From NCBI GenBank assembly GCA_036510575.1, contig DATCDR010000036.1:62001-126000 (forward strand): DNA of 64,000 bases, read 5' to 3'. The notes under the pieces are model-generated. The model had not been told where the DNA came from. It did no database searches and saw only the letters and a list, made by a program, of their open reading frames with translations. The DNA comes from DATCDR01 sp036510575. Its GTDB lineage: Bacteria > Actinomycetota > Acidimicrobiia > Acidimicrobiales > Bog-793. Both the position numbers and the translations under genes were made by a program. This document shows positions 54,589 to 63,179 of the stretch, piece by piece (the first letter of the stretch is position 1; each line of letters opens with the position of its first letter).

Positions 54589-55883
54589 GGACGGCTCTCC
54601 TCGGGGGCGACCCCCGCATGTTCTCGGCGGATCAGCCGCACCGTTCGAATCCGACGGGCCTGCACGCGTTCCACGACGAGATCGTAGGGCCCTACCGTGA
54701 TCCGATCGCCTTCTCTTGGCACCTGCCCGCGAAAGTGAAACGCGAGACCGCCAATGGTGTCCCAGTCCCCTTCGGGAAGATCGACATCGAGGACCTCGTT
54801 GACCTCATCGATCGACATCTGACCCGGAATGAGCAGCTCGATGTCTGAGAGCCGCTCGAGGCGTGGCGAGTCGCGATCAGACTCGTCGGCGATCTCGCCG
54901 ACGAGCTCTTCGATCAGGTCTTCGAGGGTGACGATGCCAGCCGTCACGCCGTACTCGTCGACGACCACAGCCAGATGGAACTGCTCTTGTTGCATCTCTT
55001 TTAGGAGTGGCGCGACGCGCTTGGTCTCAGGGACGTAGCGCGGCTCGCGCGCGCGCGTGCTCACCGGCTGGTCGTCGAGATGACTCCAGCTCGCCTTCAC
55101 GAGGTCGCGGGAGAGCACCACACCGGTAATGTCGTCGACGCTCGTCGCGAACACCGGGATGCGGCTCAGTCCAGAGCTGATCGCCAACTCGAGCACGGCC
55201 CGGCACGTCATCGAGCTCTCGACGGCGACAACGTCGGGACGAGGCACCATAACCTCACGAACGATCGTGTCGCCGAACTCGAAGATCGATGTGAGAAGCG
55301 CTCGCTCCTCCTCCTCAATGACGTCGGCTTCGACCGCGACGCCTGCCATCGCCAATAACTCCGACTCGGTCACGTCAGAGTTTGTCCCGGAGTCGTCGAG
55401 AGGGACGACAAAGTCCGTGATGCCTTGCATTAACGACGACACCGCTCGGATCGGCAGGAACTTGATCAACACCGAGACGATCGGGGCGGAGAGCAGTGCC
55501 GCGCGGTCGACTCGCTGCACCGCCCAGTTCTTCGGAATCGACTCCGCCACGAGGAAGATCACGAAGATCTCGAAGATGACGCCCGCGGCAACACCGGCGG
55601 TGCCGAAGAGCCTGTTCGCCACGAGGCTGACGAGCGAAGCGGCAACTAATTGACAGATCATCACGAGAAGCAGGACCGGCCCGAGAAAGTTCTGCGGGTT
55701 GTCGACGAGGCGCTCAAGTGAACGAGCCGAACGACGGCCGTCCTCGACGAGCGACCGCGCTCTGGCCTTGGTGATGCTCACGAGACTGGTCTCGGCGATC
55801 GCCAGAAGTCCCGAACATGCGACGAGTACGACGACGGCAACGAGCATCACCGCCTGAGCCGCCCCGAAGCTGGCAGCTATCAC
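54585..55883 (-). CDS. CorC/HlyC-type CBS-domain membrane protein (DUF21)
   Basis: The 432-residue protein has a DUF21 membrane part of about four helices in residues 1-190 (AETSLVSITKARARSLVEDG after helix one). A CBS pair follows at about 205-325 (REVMVPRPDVVAVESS, then MQQEQFHLAVVVDEYGVTAG), and a CorC_HlyC C-terminal domain begins near residue 345. Members are linked to magnesium/cobalt efflux, though the exact ion is often unproven. It overlaps era by four bases downstream and ybeY by four bases upstream. This is the usual actinobacterial gene order ybeY–corC–era. Confidence 0.9.
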   Translation of the reverse strand: MIAASFGAAQAVMLVAVVVLVACSGLLAIAETSLVSITKARARSLVEDGRRSARSLERLVDNPQNFLGPVLLLVMICQLVAASLVSLVANRLFGTAGVAAGVIFEIFVIFLVAESIPKNWAVQRVDRAALLSAPIVSVLIKFLPIRAVSSLMQGITDFVVPLDDSGTNSDVTESELLAMAGVAVEADVIEEEERALLTSIFEFGDTIVREVMVPRPDVVAVESSMTCRAVLELAISSGLSRIPVFATSVDDITGVVLSRDLVKASWSHLDDQPVSTRAREPRYVPETKRVAPLLKEMQQEQFHLAVVVDEYGVTAGIVTLEDLIEELVGEIADESDRDSPRLERLSDIELLIPGQMSIDEVNEVLDVDLPEGDWDTIGGLAFHFRGQVPREGDRITVGPYDLVVERVQARRIRTVRLIRREHAGVAPEESRP

Positions 55884-56401
55884 GGCGTCTCGGGCTTGTT
55901 GTCACGGTGGTGAAGCTTGAGCAACTCTTGCTCACGTGCCTCCATGATCTCGGCCTCGTCGTCGATCTCGTGGTCCATGCCGAGGAGGTGCAAGATCCCG
56001 TGCACCAACAACAGCGCCAGCTCGTCTTCGTAGGTCCCGGCGTGTTCGGGCGCATTGCGGAATGCGACCTCTGGGCAGATCACGATGTCGCCGAGCAACA
56101 CTGGGGCGTCGTCGAGGCTCGGCGGCTCCCAACCGGGACCGGTCCCGCCGGCGTCGGGCATCCGCCCCGAGATGATCACCTCATCTTCGATGGGAAAGGA
56201 GAGGACGTCGGTCGGGCCCTCGTGCCCGAGGAAGCGCTCGTTCAGCGCAGCGATCGCGTGTTCGTCGACAAAGAGCACCGACAATTCGGCCTCCCCGCGA
56301 ACTCCCTGGGAATCGAGCGTCGCCTTGGCGAGCTTGCCAAGGTACGCGACGTCGACCTCGCGGTCGCTCTGCTCATTTGCGGTAAAAACCTCGATCGCCA
56401 C
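55880..56401 (-). CDS. ybeY: Endoribonuclease YbeY
   Basis: The 173-residue protein carries the UPF0054 zinc signature HGILHLLGMDHE near residues 131-142, with three histidines holding the metal. Upstream are ELSVLFVDEHAIAALNERFL and DVLSFPIEDE, both typical. YbeY is a metalloenzyme needed for 16S rRNA 3'-end maturation and ribosome quality control. The start is GTG three bases after phoH, and the stop overlaps corC by four bases. An insertion of about 20 residues, GRMPDAGGTGPGWEPPSLDD, lies before the GDIVIC strand, as seen in some actinobacterial versions. Confidence 0.94.
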   Translation of the reverse strand: MAIEVFTANEQSDREVDVAYLGKLAKATLDSQGVRGEAELSVLFVDEHAIAALNERFLGHEGPTDVLSFPIEDEVIISGRMPDAGGTGPGWEPPSLDDAPVLLGDIVICPEVAFRNAPEHAGTYEDELALLLVHGILHLLGMDHEIDDEAEIMEAREQELLKLHHRDNKPETP

Positions 56402-56404
56402 GAC

Positions 56405-57361
56405 TCAGCCCTGCTTTGGAGGCCCGAATCGATCGTAAGCGGTCACGATGTCTCGCACGATCTGATTCCTCACCACATCCGCCTCGCCGAGGTGGACAAA
56501 CTCAAGATTGTTGATGCCCTCGAGCACCGGCTGCAGACCGATCAGGCCCGATCGATTGCCGGCAATGTCGATCTGGGTGACGTCGCCAGTGATGACTGCC
56601 TTGGTTCCAAAGCCGATCCTCGTGAGAAACATCTTCATCTGCTCCGGCGTGGTGTTCTGCGCCTCATCCAAGATCACGAAGCTCGAGTTCAGCGTTCTGC
56701 CACGCATGAACGCGAGCGGCGCGACCTCGATCGTCCCGCGCTCGAGCAGCCGCTGGGTACCCTCTGGCTCCAACATGTCGTAGAGGGCGTCGTAGAGGGG
56801 TCGAAGGTAGGGGTCGATCTTGGCCATCAGGTCGCCGGGAAGGAATCCGAGTCGCTCACCTGCCTCTACCGCCGGGCGGGCGAGGATGATCCGGGCAACC
56901 TGCTTGGCCTGGAGGGCCTGTACGGCAAGTGCGACCGCGAGGTACGACTTGCCAGTGCCTGCGGGGCCGATGCCGAAGGTGACGACGTTGCGACCGATCG
57001 CGTCGACGTAGCGACGCTGGCCGGCGGTCTTTGGGCGAACGGTCCTGCCCCGCGCCGAACGCAGCACCTCCGCCGAGGTGACCTCAGATGGTCGCTCGTC
57101 GGCTCGCACCATCTCGATGGTCCTGCCGATGTGATCGGCGTCGAGGCTTAGGCCAGACGAGAGCTGCACGACGAGCTCGTCGAAGACCCTGCCGACCTGG
57201 ATCGCGTCCTGGCCGTCGATGGTGATCTCGTTTCCCCGGACGCGGATGCGCGTCTCGGCAAACGCCGCTTCGATCAGCCGGAGGAGCTCGTCGCGTTGAC
57301 CGAGAAGACCAACCATCAGCTCATTGCCGGGAACCTGGATCTTCAACTGGGTGTCGGTCAC
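56405..57361 (-). CDS. phoH: PhoH-like ATPase
   Basis: The 318-residue protein is a P-loop ATPase of the PhoH family. Walker A is GIGPAGTGKSYLAVALA near residue 135, and Walker B is SFVILDEAQNTTPEQMKMF. An N-terminal KH-like domain has LLGQRDELLRLIEAAF and RVRGNEITIDG. PhoH proteins bind nucleotides and RNA; this branch always sits beside ybeY and probably helps rRNA processing. The start is GTG, 61 bases after the HIT gene. It is followed by ybeY three bases later. Confidence 0.92.
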   Translation of the reverse strand: MTDTQLKIQVPGNELMVGLLGQRDELLRLIEAAFAETRIRVRGNEITIDGQDAIQVGRVFDELVVQLSSGLSLDADHIGRTIEMVRADERPSEVTSAEVLRSARGRTVRPKTAGQRRYVDAIGRNVVTFGIGPAGTGKSYLAVALAVQALQAKQVARIILARPAVEAGERLGFLPGDLMAKIDPYLRPLYDALYDMLEPEGTQRLLERGTIEVAPLAFMRGRTLNSSFVILDEAQNTTPEQMKMFLTRIGFGTKAVITGDVTQIDIAGNRSGLIGLQPVLEGINNLEFVHLGEADVVRNQIVRDIVTAYDRFGPPKQG

Positions 57362-57422
57362 GATATGTGCCTCACGCTATCAGCGGGCACATACGACCAC
57401 GGCCAGCCAAACCTATTGCCGA

Positions 57423-57782
57423 TCAACCCGGCGGCCACGAAAGGTCACGGCCGCCGATGAGGTGGAGGTGGAGGTGGCTGACCGTGTTGCCCGCCGCGTC
57501 CCCGACATTTGCGACCAGTCGGAAACCGGACTCGGCAATGCCCTCAGCTTGGGCAACCTGATTTGCGAGCTCGAACAGCTCCCCGAGCAGCTGCGCCTCT
57601 TCGACGCCCACCTTGGTCGCGTCCTCGACATGACGGCGAGGGATGACGAGCACGTGCGTCGGCCCGACTGGAGCGATATCGCGCATCGCGATCGCTTCGG
57701 CGCTCTCGGCCACGATCGTGGCAGGGATCTCCCCTGCAACGATCTTGCAGAAGATGCAGTCAGAGGAGTCAGACGCCATCAA
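57423..57782 (-). CDS. HIT-family nucleotide-binding hydrolase
   Basis: The 119-residue protein has DCIFCKIVAGEIPATIVAES at the N-terminus, with a zinc-binding C-x2-C pair, and LVIPRRHVEDATKVG. The catalytic histidine triad is in NTVSHLHLHLIGGRDL. These Hint-type enzymes hydrolyse nucleoside phosphoramidates. The ATG start overlaps the stop of the small HTH gene as ATGA. It lies just upstream of phoH in the same transcript, as in other actinobacteria. Confidence 0.93.
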   Translation of the reverse strand: MMASDSSDCIFCKIVAGEIPATIVAESAEAIAMRDIAPVGPTHVLVIPRRHVEDATKVGVEEAQLLGELFELANQVAQAEGIAESGFRLVANVGDAAGNTVSHLHLHLIGGRDLSWPPG

Positions 57783-58006
57783 AGGCTCGGTGTCACCGGC
57801 TCTGGATACAGGTGGCCGATCGAACCAGGGACGATGCGAGAGGCGTCGACGAATGCACTCACGTCCACCTCTTTGACCCGAATGACCCGTCCGAACTTGT
57901 AGGCAACGAGATGGCCCTCATCGATGAACCGGTACAAGGTACGGAGGTTGACACCGAGGAGATCCGATGCTTCCTTGCTGCTGAGCCATTGGTTTTGGAT
58001 CGCCAT
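57779..58006 (-). CDS. Excisionase-like helix-turn-helix DNA-binding protein
   Basis: The 75-residue protein begins MAIQNQWLSSKEASDLLGVN, then LRTLYRFIDEGHLVAYKFG and RVIRVKEVDVSAFVDASRI. This is the winged HTH_17/excisionase fold, in which the S-K-E-A-x2-L-G-V helix reads DNA. ATG 58006 gives the expected size. A TTG at 58081 would extend it by 25 arginine-rich residues and overlap hemW by 8 bases. The stop overlaps the HIT start. Such proteins occur both in mobile elements and as chromosomal regulators; here it is locked into a housekeeping operon. Its target is unknown. Confidence 0.8.
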   Translation of the reverse strand: MAIQNQWLSSKEASDLLGVNLRTLYRFIDEGHLVAYKFGRVIRVKEVDVSAFVDASRIVPGSIGHLYPEPVTPSL

Positions 58007-58073
58007 CTGCAAGCACCCTACCCACAAACGGGCTAGCCGCAGTCGGGTTTGCCGCATACGCCGACGGAAGTCC

Positions 58074-59195
58074 TCATGCAAATGACGTGAGAGCAGACCT
58101 CGTGCGAAGTCGAAGCGACACCTCGTTGCAGAGCAGTCGACCCCGGAGCGTGAGCATGATGCGATCGTCGCTCACCTGCACGAGGTCGCCGAGAGCGTCA
58201 AGATCTTCGGCCGAGAGCGCCGCGCGAGTCACACCTGCGGCAGTGCGGATCCCGAGCTCGAGCGCTTCTGCGGCGCGCCGGCCCTCATCGAGGAAGTCCT
58301 CGCTCGCGATCGGGGAGCGGCCCTGGCGGATCCGCTCGAGGTACCGCTCGATGTTCCAGACGTTCGCGAAGCGGTGCCCCGCGACATGGCTGTGCGCGGC
58401 ACAGCCGAAGCCGAGGTAGTCCTCTTGGCGCCAACACGACTGGTTGTGCCTGCACGCATGCCCGGGCATCGCGTAGTTCGAGATCTCGTACCACTCATAG
58501 CCTTTGGCGGCGAGAATCGAGTCGAGCACCTCATATCGAGAAGCCTGTGCATCGTCGTCAGGGTGTCGATCGGGTGTGGCCGCAAGCGGCGTGCCCGGCT
58601 CCACGGTGAGTGCGTAGGCACTGATGTGGGGCGGTCTCGGTGACATCTCGAGCACGCCAGAGAGCGTTGCGGCCCAATCGGCCGCAGTTTCTCCAGCTCC
58701 TCCGAAGACGAGGTCCACGTTGAAGCTCTCGAATCCCCCCTCCTCGATCAGGTGCAGTGCGCGCTCGACCGAACCGGCGACATGTGGCCGTCCAAGTCCC
58801 GAAAGCACATGCGGATGGAGCGACTGCACACCGATGGAGATCCTCGTCACGCCGACCGCCCGAAGCGCCCGCATCAACTCGGGCGTCATCGACTCCGGGT
58901 TGCACTCGACCGTGACCTCTGCGAACGGGGCGAGTTCGACTGCGGCGATGAGACGCGAGATGTCCCGAGGGCTGAGCAGTGACGGCGTGCCACCTCCGAG
59001 AAAGAGCGTCGAGGCAGGGACGAGTTGGCCATCACACCTGGCGCGTTCGATCTCGACGAGCACGGCGTCGACGTAGTCGCCCATCAACTCCGCCTTGTCG
59101 GTCCAAGTCGCAAAGGCACAGTAGTCACAGCGCACCGAACAGAACGGAACGTGCAGATAGACACCGAGTTGCCGCTCGTGGATGGTCGCGCTCAC
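58074..59195 (-). CDS. hemW: Radical SAM haem chaperone HemW
   Basis: The 373-residue radical SAM protein has the 4Fe-4S motif in VPFCSVRCDYCAFATW (C-x3-C-x2-C). LFLGGGTPSLLSPRDI, VECNPESMTPELMRAL, RISIGVQSLHPHVLSGLGR and YEISNYAMPGHACRHNQSCW are all typical of HemW rather than coproporphyrinogen oxidase HemN. HemW delivers haem to apoproteins. The GTG start overlaps the rsmE stop as GTGA. In many actinobacteria hemW lies between lepA and hrcA; here it has moved behind rsmE. Confidence 0.93.
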   Translation of the reverse strand: MSATIHERQLGVYLHVPFCSVRCDYCAFATWTDKAELMGDYVDAVLVEIERARCDGQLVPASTLFLGGGTPSLLSPRDISRLIAAVELAPFAEVTVECNPESMTPELMRALRAVGVTRISIGVQSLHPHVLSGLGRPHVAGSVERALHLIEEGGFESFNVDLVFGGAGETAADWAATLSGVLEMSPRPPHISAYALTVEPGTPLAATPDRHPDDDAQASRYEVLDSILAAKGYEWYEISNYAMPGHACRHNQSCWRQEDYLGFGCAAHSHVAGHRFANVWNIERYLERIRQGRSPIASEDFLDEGRRAAEALELGIRTAAGVTRAALSAEDLDALGDLVQVSDDRIMLTLRGRLLCNEVSLRLRTRSALTSFA

Positions 59196-59983
59196 CCGAG
59201 CAATCCCGAGCGGGCAGCAACGAGCAACGTCGCTGCGACAAGTGCGGCAGTCTCGGTCCTGAGCACGCCCGAGCCGAGACCTACCCTGGTCGGAATCACT
59301 CCGAGCTCACGCTCGGACCAACCGCCCTCTGGGCCAACGAGCACCGTGTGCATCCTCGAGGTGATCGGACCTCCACCTGGCTCGGCAATCGATATCTCGC
59401 CATCGGCGTCACCGAGTGTGGCGAGCAATGCTTCCATCGTCGTCGGCACCTCGACAACGGGGAGGTAAAGGCGCCTCGACTGCGCTCCCGCCTCCCGAGC
59501 GATGCGGCGGAACCGCTCGGCTCGACGCGGCGCCTCTCCCTCGCTTAGTCGCACGACCGTGCGATCACTAAGGAGCGGAACGATGTCGTCGATCCCGATC
59601 TCGGTGAGCTTTTGCACCGTCCACTCTGCACGCTCACCCTTTGGAAGGGCGAATGCCACGCGTCTTGACGGCTCTCGCCAAACGGTGTGAACCTTGCCGC
59701 TCACTTCGAGCACCTCGAGCGATGTGGCTTCACCTCTGCGGTTACCTCGCGAGCCTGCTGAGCCCTCGCGGATCACGCACGGCACGAACGCGCCATCTCC
59801 GTTCGCGGCGATTACGACTTCTCCGGCACGGAGTCGAAGGACGTGAAGGAGGTGATGGGTGTCATCGTCGCTCGGCCTAGGCGCGACAAGGTCGTCGACG
59901 TAGACGAAGCCTGCTGCGCGGCGAAGGAGATCCCCTGCCTCGAGGTCGGTCGGCTCTGCATCAGAGCGCGTCGAGAGGTCCAT
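59192..59983 (-). CDS. rsmE: 16S rRNA (uracil-1498-N3) methyltransferase RsmE
   Basis: The 263-residue SPOUT methyltransferase has HHLLHVLRLRAGEVVIAANG in the N-terminal PUA-like domain, then ALPKGERAEWTVQKLTEIGI. The knotted SAM site reads VLVGPEGGWSERELG and GLGSGVLRTETAALVAATLL. It methylates N3 of U1498 in 16S rRNA. The start is ATG, five bases after dnaJ, and the stop overlaps hemW. The gene order dnaJ–rsmE is widely conserved. Confidence 0.93.
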   Translation of the reverse strand: MDLSTRSDAEPTDLEAGDLLRRAAGFVYVDDLVAPRPSDDDTHHLLHVLRLRAGEVVIAANGDGAFVPCVIREGSAGSRGNRRGEATSLEVLEVSGKVHTVWREPSRRVAFALPKGERAEWTVQKLTEIGIDDIVPLLSDRTVVRLSEGEAPRRAERFRRIAREAGAQSRRLYLPVVEVPTTMEALLATLGDADGEISIAEPGGGPITSRMHTVLVGPEGGWSERELGVIPTRVGLGSGVLRTETAALVAATLLVAARSGLLG

Positions 59984-59988
59984 CTGAA

Positions 59989-61095
59989 CTACGAGCGGCT
60001 GGAGCGAATCCTCGAGAAGAGCCCGCCGTGTTGCACGATCTCCTCACCGCGGCTCGCCGCGAACTGCTTGAGTAGGTCCTCTTGTCCCTTTGTCAGATTC
60101 GTCGGGGTATCGACGACGAATCTGACGTGCAGATCTCCTCGGCCGCGCCCGCGAACATGTGGGACGCCTTGGCCACGGAGCCGCACCTCACGCCCGGTCT
60201 GGGTTCCTGGCGGCACGTTCATCTGCTCGCTCGAGTCGAGCGTCTCGATCTCGACGTCGGTCCCGAGCGCAGCCTGTGCGACGCTCAGGTGGACCGTCGT
60301 CAGCAGATCAACGCCACTTCGTTCGAACCGATCGTGCGCGTTGACCTTCAGGTGCACGTAGAGGTCACCCGCTACGCCGCCGCGAAGAGCGGGGGCTCCC
60401 TGGCTCGTGATCCGAAGCGTGGTGCCGTTGTCCACGCCTGCGGGCACCTCGACGGTCACGCTCCGATCGACAACCGTGCGGCCGTCGCCATGACAAGTTG
60501 GGCAGGGAGACTCGATGAGCTCGCCGATCCCCCTGCAACGTTGACAGGGCATTGCCTGTACCACTTGGCCGAGAATCGACTGCCGGACTCGACGGACCTG
60601 ACCAGTACCTGCACACTCGAGGCACGTGATCGGTGACGTACCTGGAGCCGCACCGGTTCCAGTGCAGGTGACGCAGGTGGCAAGCCCACGGAAGTCGACC
60701 GTTCGTTCCACGCCGAATACCGCCTCTTCGAAGGCGAGTTCCACCACCACCTCGACATCATCGCCGCGCCGCGGTCCGTTCTGCCGCTGGCTGCCGAAGG
60801 GATTGCCGAAGAAGGTTTCGAAGATGTCGCCGATACCACCACCGAACATGTCGCCTGGTCCACCCGCGCCAGGTCGGGCGCCCTCTGGGCCGAACATGTC
60901 GTAGCGACGTCGGCGCTCGGGATCACGAAGCGTCTCGTACGCGGTGCTCACCTCTTTGAACCTCGCCTCCGATGCCGGGTCGCCGCCGTTGGCGTCGGGA
61001 TGGAGCTCGCGCGCTAGCGCCCGATAGGCGCGGCGGAGCTCCTCATCGCTGGCGTTCTTCGAGACGCCGAGAAGTTCGTAGTAGTCGGTCGTCAT
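59989..61095 (-). CDS. dnaJ: Chaperone DnaJ
   Basis: The 368-residue co-chaperone stimulates DnaK ATPase. The J domain (residues 1-68) has DYYELLGVSKNASDEELRRA and the HPD motif in ELHPDANGG. A glycine/phenylalanine-rich region follows at about 75-105. Four zinc repeats appear as CVTCTGTG, CLECAGTG, CQRCRGIG and CPTCHGDG. The C-terminal substrate domain begins VEVPAGVDNGTTLRI. It is the hrcA-linked copy, starting six bases after hrcA, so it is under the CIRCE operator at 62159. Typical actinobacteria have a second dnaJ beside dnaK elsewhere. Confidence 0.95.
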   Translation of the reverse strand: MTTDYYELLGVSKNASDEELRRAYRALARELHPDANGGDPASEARFKEVSTAYETLRDPERRRRYDMFGPEGARPGAGGPGDMFGGGIGDIFETFFGNPFGSQRQNGPRRGDDVEVVVELAFEEAVFGVERTVDFRGLATCVTCTGTGAAPGTSPITCLECAGTGQVRRVRQSILGQVVQAMPCQRCRGIGELIESPCPTCHGDGRTVVDRSVTVEVPAGVDNGTTLRITSQGAPALRGGVAGDLYVHLKVNAHDRFERSGVDLLTTVHLSVAQAALGTDVEIETLDSSEQMNVPPGTQTGREVRLRGQGVPHVRGRGRGDLHVRFVVDTPTNLTKGQEDLLKQFAASRGEEIVQHGGLFSRIRSSRS

Positions 61096-61101
61096 CTCGC
61101 C

Positions 61102-62109
61102 TTAGCCAGCGCTCAGTTGCCTACCGAGGCGCTGACTCACGACTGCGACCGCGGCGAGCGCGTGGGCGTAGTTCATCCTGGTGGGGCCGAGCACGCCGAT
61201 CGCGCCGACCACCTCGTTGCCGACCGTGTAGGGCGCAACGACGATCGAGCACTCTGCGAGCGAGGCAACGCCGGTCTCTCCGCCTATCGCGACCGAGTGC
61301 TCACGCGTCAAGGCATCAGAGAGCAGCGAGACGACGACGAGGGACTGCTCGAGGATCGAAAGGACCTCGCGAACGGTGTTGACCGCCTCGAACTGCTCGG
61401 CCATGCGAGCGGTTCCACCGACGTAGACGTCGTTCGGCTCAGGTCTCGCCATCGTGCTTCCTGCCATCGCCTGGCCGCACACGCCGAGCAGTGCGGCAAG
61501 CTCGGGGGCGTCTGGTGGCAGCCGCAGCGGCGTCTGGCCAACCGTGGTGCCGATGAGCTGCTCGCGAAGCGCTGCGTTCGCGCTCTCAACAACGGCATCA
61601 GTGACGCTTGGCGCGAGCTCGATGCCGTACTTATCGATCGCCCCGTTCGACAGCACCACCAACAGCAGTCCCGCCTGTTCGGCAAGGCGCGTCACGAGCA
61701 CGGAGCACACCGTGAGCGTCTCGTGGGTTGGGGCGACGACGACGGCGGCGTAATCGGTGAGGCTCGCGAGCAGCTGCGAGGTGTCGCGGAGCATCCGCTC
61801 GAGCTCGCCATGTGCGGCGGCGAAGAACTGGTCGACACGCCGCTCGCCGTCACGGCCGAGCGCGGACGTCTCGTCGAGGTGGTCGACGAAGAAGCGATAG
61901 CCGAGGTCGGTCGGGACTCGACCAGCGCTGGTATGGGGGTGGGTGAGGTAGCCCTCTCGCTCGAGCGTGGCCATATCGGCCCGAACCGTCGCTGGGGAGA
62001 CATCGATCGCGCCGTCTCTAACGACATGCGAAGACCCGACCGGCTGCCCGGTCTCGATGTGCTCGGCCACGACCTTTTTCAGGATGGTGGTCTTCCTGTC
62101 GTCGAGCAT
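61102..62109 (-). CDS. hrcA: Heat-inducible transcription repressor HrcA
   Basis: The 335-residue repressor has an N-terminal winged helix reading RKTTILKKVVAEHIETGQPV, GSSHVVRD and SPATVRADMATLEREGYL, followed by the HTSAGRVPTDLGYRFFVDHL signature. The C-terminal GAF-like domain ends in GAIGVLGPTRMNYAHALAAV. HrcA binds CIRCE sites and blocks heat-shock genes; it needs GroEL to stay active. A CIRCE-like element stands 50 bp upstream of the ATG, so it represses itself and dnaJ. The start at ATG 62109 matches the family start. Confidence 0.95.
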   Translation of the reverse strand: MLDDRKTTILKKVVAEHIETGQPVGSSHVVRDGAIDVSPATVRADMATLEREGYLTHPHTSAGRVPTDLGYRFFVDHLDETSALGRDGERRVDQFFAAAHGELERMLRDTSQLLASLTDYAAVVVAPTHETLTVCSVLVTRLAEQAGLLLVVLSNGAIDKYGIELAPSVTDAVVESANAALREQLIGTTVGQTPLRLPPDAPELAALLGVCGQAMAGSTMARPEPNDVYVGGTARMAEQFEAVNTVREVLSILEQSLVVVSLLSDALTREHSVAIGGETGVASLAECSIVVAPYTVGNEVVGAIGVLGPTRMNYAHALAAVAVVSQRLGRQLSAG

Positions 62110-62158
62110 GGTCTCGCTACCTCGTCAGCATGTCCGTGGCGCGCCAACATGGCGTGCG

Positions 62159-62185
62159 TTGGCACTCGAGTCTACCGAGTGCCGA
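62159..62185 (-). promoter_or_regulatory. CIRCE operator upstream of hrcA-dnaJ
   Basis: TTGGCACTC at 62159-62167 and GAGTGCCGA at 62177-62185 form a 9-9-9 inverted repeat with the exact nine-base spacer of CIRCE (consensus TTAGCACTC-N9-GAGTGCTAA). The two core GCACTC/GAGTGC arms are perfect. It lies 50 bases upstream of the hrcA start, as expected for autoregulation by HrcA. Confidence 0.9.
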
Positions 62186-62228
62186 TGAATGAGGCCGAGA
62201 GCGACGCTTACGGCGCCAAAAGGGCGCC

Positions 62229-63179
62229 TCATGGGGCTGTCGACACGCGCTCGAGCGAACGCGCGACAACTGGCGACGGTCCGATCGCCCATCTCGTGGC
62301 CACCGCGAAGCTGCCTGCTGCGGCCAAGATCACCGCACGTCGACCGGGCATGAAGCGCGACGGCGTGATGAGCGCCCGAATCGGCCGAGGAAGCAGGTCA
62401 GCCGCCGCCGTCACGATGATCCTCTGGGCAATGGCGTCGCTCGTCGCGGTGCCGATTGGACGGCGGAGGAACTCGAGCGCCTCGTCGGACTGTGCAGATC
62501 GGACGAGCTCGGGCAGGATCTGTTCGAGGTAGGTCCGAACCTCACCAAGCGAGGTCGGGACGTTGCTCGCACCGAGCCTCCTTGCGATCTCGGCGACCTC
62601 GTCGAAGTACTGGTCCTTTTCCACCCGAAGGAGCGGACGTGGCGAGTAACGCTGAAATCCCGCGAGAAAGCTGCTCACCTCGGTGACGTGGACGAAGGTG
62701 AGCAACTCGGGATCGGCCGCTGAGTACGGTCGCCCGTCGGGCGCGATCCCGCGCACGCGGGCGTGCACAGCCACGACCTCGCCGATCAGATCGTCGACGA
62801 AGGGCATCGCGCCAAATGTCGTGCCCGCAACGAATCGGGCCGTTCGTTGCAGTCGCCCGAGTGGATCCTCCCGGAAGCGGGAGTGCGCAGCCACACCCGC
62901 CATTGCGAGCGGATGCAGCGTCTGGAACATCAGCGCCGCGAAGCCCCCGATCAACATCCCGGGCAAGTCTGCGTGGACCCTCCAGGCCATCGAATCTGGC
63001 CCGACCAGCCCAGGGTCGCCGACAGGGCCTGCGTAGTCCTCGATCGCGCCGGGGCTATCGCCGAGGGAGCGGCGGATACCGCCTTCGATCCGCGCCGCGA
63101 GACGCGAACGGTAGCGAGGCACCCGCAGGGTTTGAGGGGCGTCGAGCCGATCGTCACTCCGTCGTTCGGCGCCGGGCAT
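62229..63179 (-). CDS. Oxygenase MpaB family protein (DUF2236)
   Basis: The 316-residue protein has DSMAWRVHADLPGMLIGGFA, then LMFQTLHPLAMAGVAAHSRF with the conserved L-H-P-x-A-M-A-G stretch, and LTFVHVTEVSSFLAGFQRYS with the H-x2-E site. These residues mark the DUF2236 family, to which the fungal mycophenolate oxygenase MpaB and the rubber-cleaving Lcp belong; the latter binds haem. The substrate is unknown. The ATG overlaps the lepA stop by one base (TGATG), so it is coupled to a translation-factor gene. In many genomes hemW occupies this position. Confidence 0.85.
   Translation of the reverse strand: MPGAERRSDDRLDAPQTLRVPRYRSRLAARIEGGIRRSLGDSPGAIEDYAGPVGDPGLVGPDSMAWRVHADLPGMLIGGFAALMFQTLHPLAMAGVAAHSRFREDPLGRLQRTARFVAGTTFGAMPFVDDLIGEVVAVHARVRGIAPDGRPYSAADPELLTFVHVTEVSSFLAGFQRYSPRPLLRVEKDQYFDEVAEIARRLGASNVPTSLGEVRTYLEQILPELVRSAQSDEALEFLRRPIGTATSDAIAQRIIVTAAADLLPRPIRALITPSRFMPGRRAVILAAAGSFAVATRWAIGPSPVVARSLERVSTAP

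Noticed and set aside
55817..57151. A 444-codon plus-strand frame opposite ybeY and phoH
   Set aside because: It mirrors the codon structure of phoH and ybeY, has no domain motifs, and crosses gene boundaries.
61117..62532. A 471-codon plus-strand open frame opposite hrcA and the MpaB gene
   Set aside because: It is antisense to well-identified genes, is rich in arginine, histidine and aspartate, and has no family features. It is a typical shadow frame of high-GC coding DNA.
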